From contig JAMFSG010000306.1 of assembly GCA_026225155.1 (NCBI GenBank), forward strand, positions 1 to 6,800: DNA of 6,800 bases, read 5' to 3'. Origin of the DNA: Verrucomicrobiota bacterium. Lineage in GTDB: Bacteria > Verrucomicrobiota > Verrucomicrobiia > Limisphaerales > UBA11358. A model generated the notes under the pieces. The model was not told the DNA's origin. It saw nothing but the letters and a program-made list of their open reading frames with translations, and ran no database searches. The translations under genes were made by a program, and so were the position numbers. Positions 5,677 through 6,800 of this stretch are shown here, piece after piece (position 1 is the first letter of the stretch; every line of letters starts with the position of its first letter).

Positions 5677-6800
5677 TCATTTCAACCATGCCACAATTTT
5701 TTCGTCTTCCCAGATTTTTTCAACTTTTTGCCGTTCGCGCGCGGCGGCAAATTTTTTGCCGTTCACCAAAATCTCAGCCGCGAACGGACGCGCGTTGTAA
5801 TTCGACGCCATCACAAAACCATAAGCGCCCGCGCTCAACAACGCGAGATAATCGCCTTCGCCGGCTTTCGGCAACGGGCGGTCTTTGCAAAAATAATCGC
5901 CTGATTCGCAGATGCCGCCGACCACATCAGAAGCAATCGTCGCGCCACCTTTTTTCGTCAAAGGCACGATTTCGTGATACGCATCGTAAAACGCCGGGCG
6001 GATCAGATCGTTCATCGCCGCGTCCACGATCACGAAATTCTTTTTGCCCGTGCGCTTCACATATTCCACGCGCGTGACCAAAATACCCGCATTACCGACG
6101 ATGAAACGACCCGGCTCGATCAAAATTTTCAAGCCCAGCGGTTTTAATAATGGCAGCAATTTTTCCGCGTAACTTGTCGGTGTCAAAATACCTTTCGCCG
6201 CCGGAGTTTTCCACCATGCTGCCGAACCGCTCGCCAGCGCCGGATCGTAAATAATGCCGAGACCGCCGCCGGGACTGAAAAACTCCAGTTTGTATTTCGC
6301 CGCGAGTTTTTTAACCAACGGCAAAACTTTTTCCACCGCGAGTTCGTAAGGCGACACCGAAGTCAGTTGCGAGCCAATGTGCATCTGCAGGCCACGCAGC
6401 CAGATGTATTTCAATTTCGACGCGCGCGCGTAAACGCTTTCGATATTTTCAAACGCGATGCCGAATTTATTTTCGTAAGTGCCGGTCGTGATCTTCGCGT
6501 GCGTTTTCGCTTCGATGTTCGGATTCACGCGCACGGCGATCGGCGCAATTTTTTTGAGCCGCGCGGCAACTTTGTTGATGCGCAAAATTTCCGGTTCGCT
6601 TTCGACGTTGAAAGAATAAATTCCCCGGCGCAGCGCGAATTCAATTTCATCCTCCGATTTCGCCACGCCCGCAAAAACGCATTTCTTCGGATCGCCGCCC
6701 GCCGCGCTGACGCGCTGCAATTCGCCCGCGCTGACGACATCGAAACCGCTGCCGAGTTTTGCCAGCACGCGCATGACCGAAAGATTCGAGTTCGCCTTCA
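5677..6800 (-). CDS. lysA: Diaminopimelate decarboxylase, 5' end outside the window
   Basis: LysA is a PLP enzyme of fold type III that decarboxylates meso-diaminopimelate to L-lysine, the last step of lysine synthesis. Visible are 373 residues reading to TGA 5679-5677; the frame is open to the window edge. The first full codon (6796-6798) is the PLP-binding lysine of the KAN motif, so only the short N-terminus is missing. Other motifs, numbered from that lysine: FDVVSAGEL (19-27), the MHIGSQ histidine block (139-144), phosphate-binding SPGGGLGI (175-182), IEPGRF (227-232), the active-site cysteine in GGICESGDYF (294-303), and AGAYGFVMASNYNARP (323-338). A stretch around DPALASGSAAWWKTPAAKG (185-203) looks longer than in E. 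coli or mycobacterial LysA. The ATG at 6774 lies downstream of the catalytic lysine and is not the start. FIST follows 4 nt after the stop. Confidence 0.95.
   Translation of the reverse strand, partial: KANSNLSVMRVLAKLGSGFDVVSAGELQRVSAAGGDPKKCVFAGVAKSEDEIEFALRRGIYSFNVESEPEILRINKVAARLKKIAPIAVRVNPNIEAKTHAKITTGTYENKFGIAFENIESVYARASKLKYIWLRGLQMHIGSQLTSVSPYELAVEKVLPLVKKLAAKYKLEFFSPGGGLGIIYDPALASGSAAWWKTPAAKGILTPTSYAEKLLPLLKPLGLKILIEPGRFIVGNAGILVTRVEYVKRTGKKNFVIVDAAMNDLIRPAFYDAYHEIVPLTKKGGATIASDVVGGICESGDYFCKDRPLPKAGEGDYLALLSAGAYGFVMASNYNARPFAAEILVNGKKFAAARERQKVEKIWEDEKIVAWLK

Overview
The window looks like ordinary chromosomal DNA from a member of the Verrucomicrobiota, most likely near Pedosphaera/Limisphaerales. 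This placement is inference. It rests on short dispersed repeats of kinds I recall as abundant in those genomes, on housekeeping gene types, and on GC-rich coding DNA studded with AAATTT-type tracts. I could not run a search to confirm it.

Layout. On the + strand are the C-terminal part of a YyaL/SSP411-type thioredoxin-domain protein (1-875, N-terminus outside the window) and tcdA/csdL (963-1736), the tRNA t6A dehydratase. They are separated by a 72-bp imperfect inverted repeat. The rest is on the - strand and converges on tcdA. Read in its own direction it runs: lysA (5' end just outside the window), a FIST sensor-domain protein starting 4 nt after lysA, a low-complexity Arg/Pro/Glu-rich protein of unknown function, a SufE/CsdE-like sulfur acceptor, a TatD-type metal-dependent hydrolase whose ATG overlaps the sufE stop by 4 nt, and a small AT-richer orphan gene (1779-2228). 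From lysA to tatD the spacing (+4, +53, +15, -4 nt) suggests one operon. The orphan may have its own promoter.

How the genes may work together. LysA makes lysine from meso-diaminopimelate. FIST domains are predicted small-ligand sensors often found near amino-acid genes, so this neighbour could sense lysine or a related compound. SufE/CsdE and TcdA/CsdL are linked in E. coli through the cysteine sulfinate desulfinase CsdA. Here they lie within 1.4 kb on opposite strands, with no desulfurase visible.

The most striking feature is invasion of reading frames by short repeats. A hairpin-forming element of about 65 bp sits in frame inside the YyaL-like gene. Two 25-bp repeats (24/25 identical) sit in the same translation frame (GGASVP[A/G]SR), one inside TatD and one forming the C-terminal tail of SufE just before the tatD start. 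I found no CRISPR, mobile element, defence system, rRNA or tRNA, and no convincing new multi-gene system.
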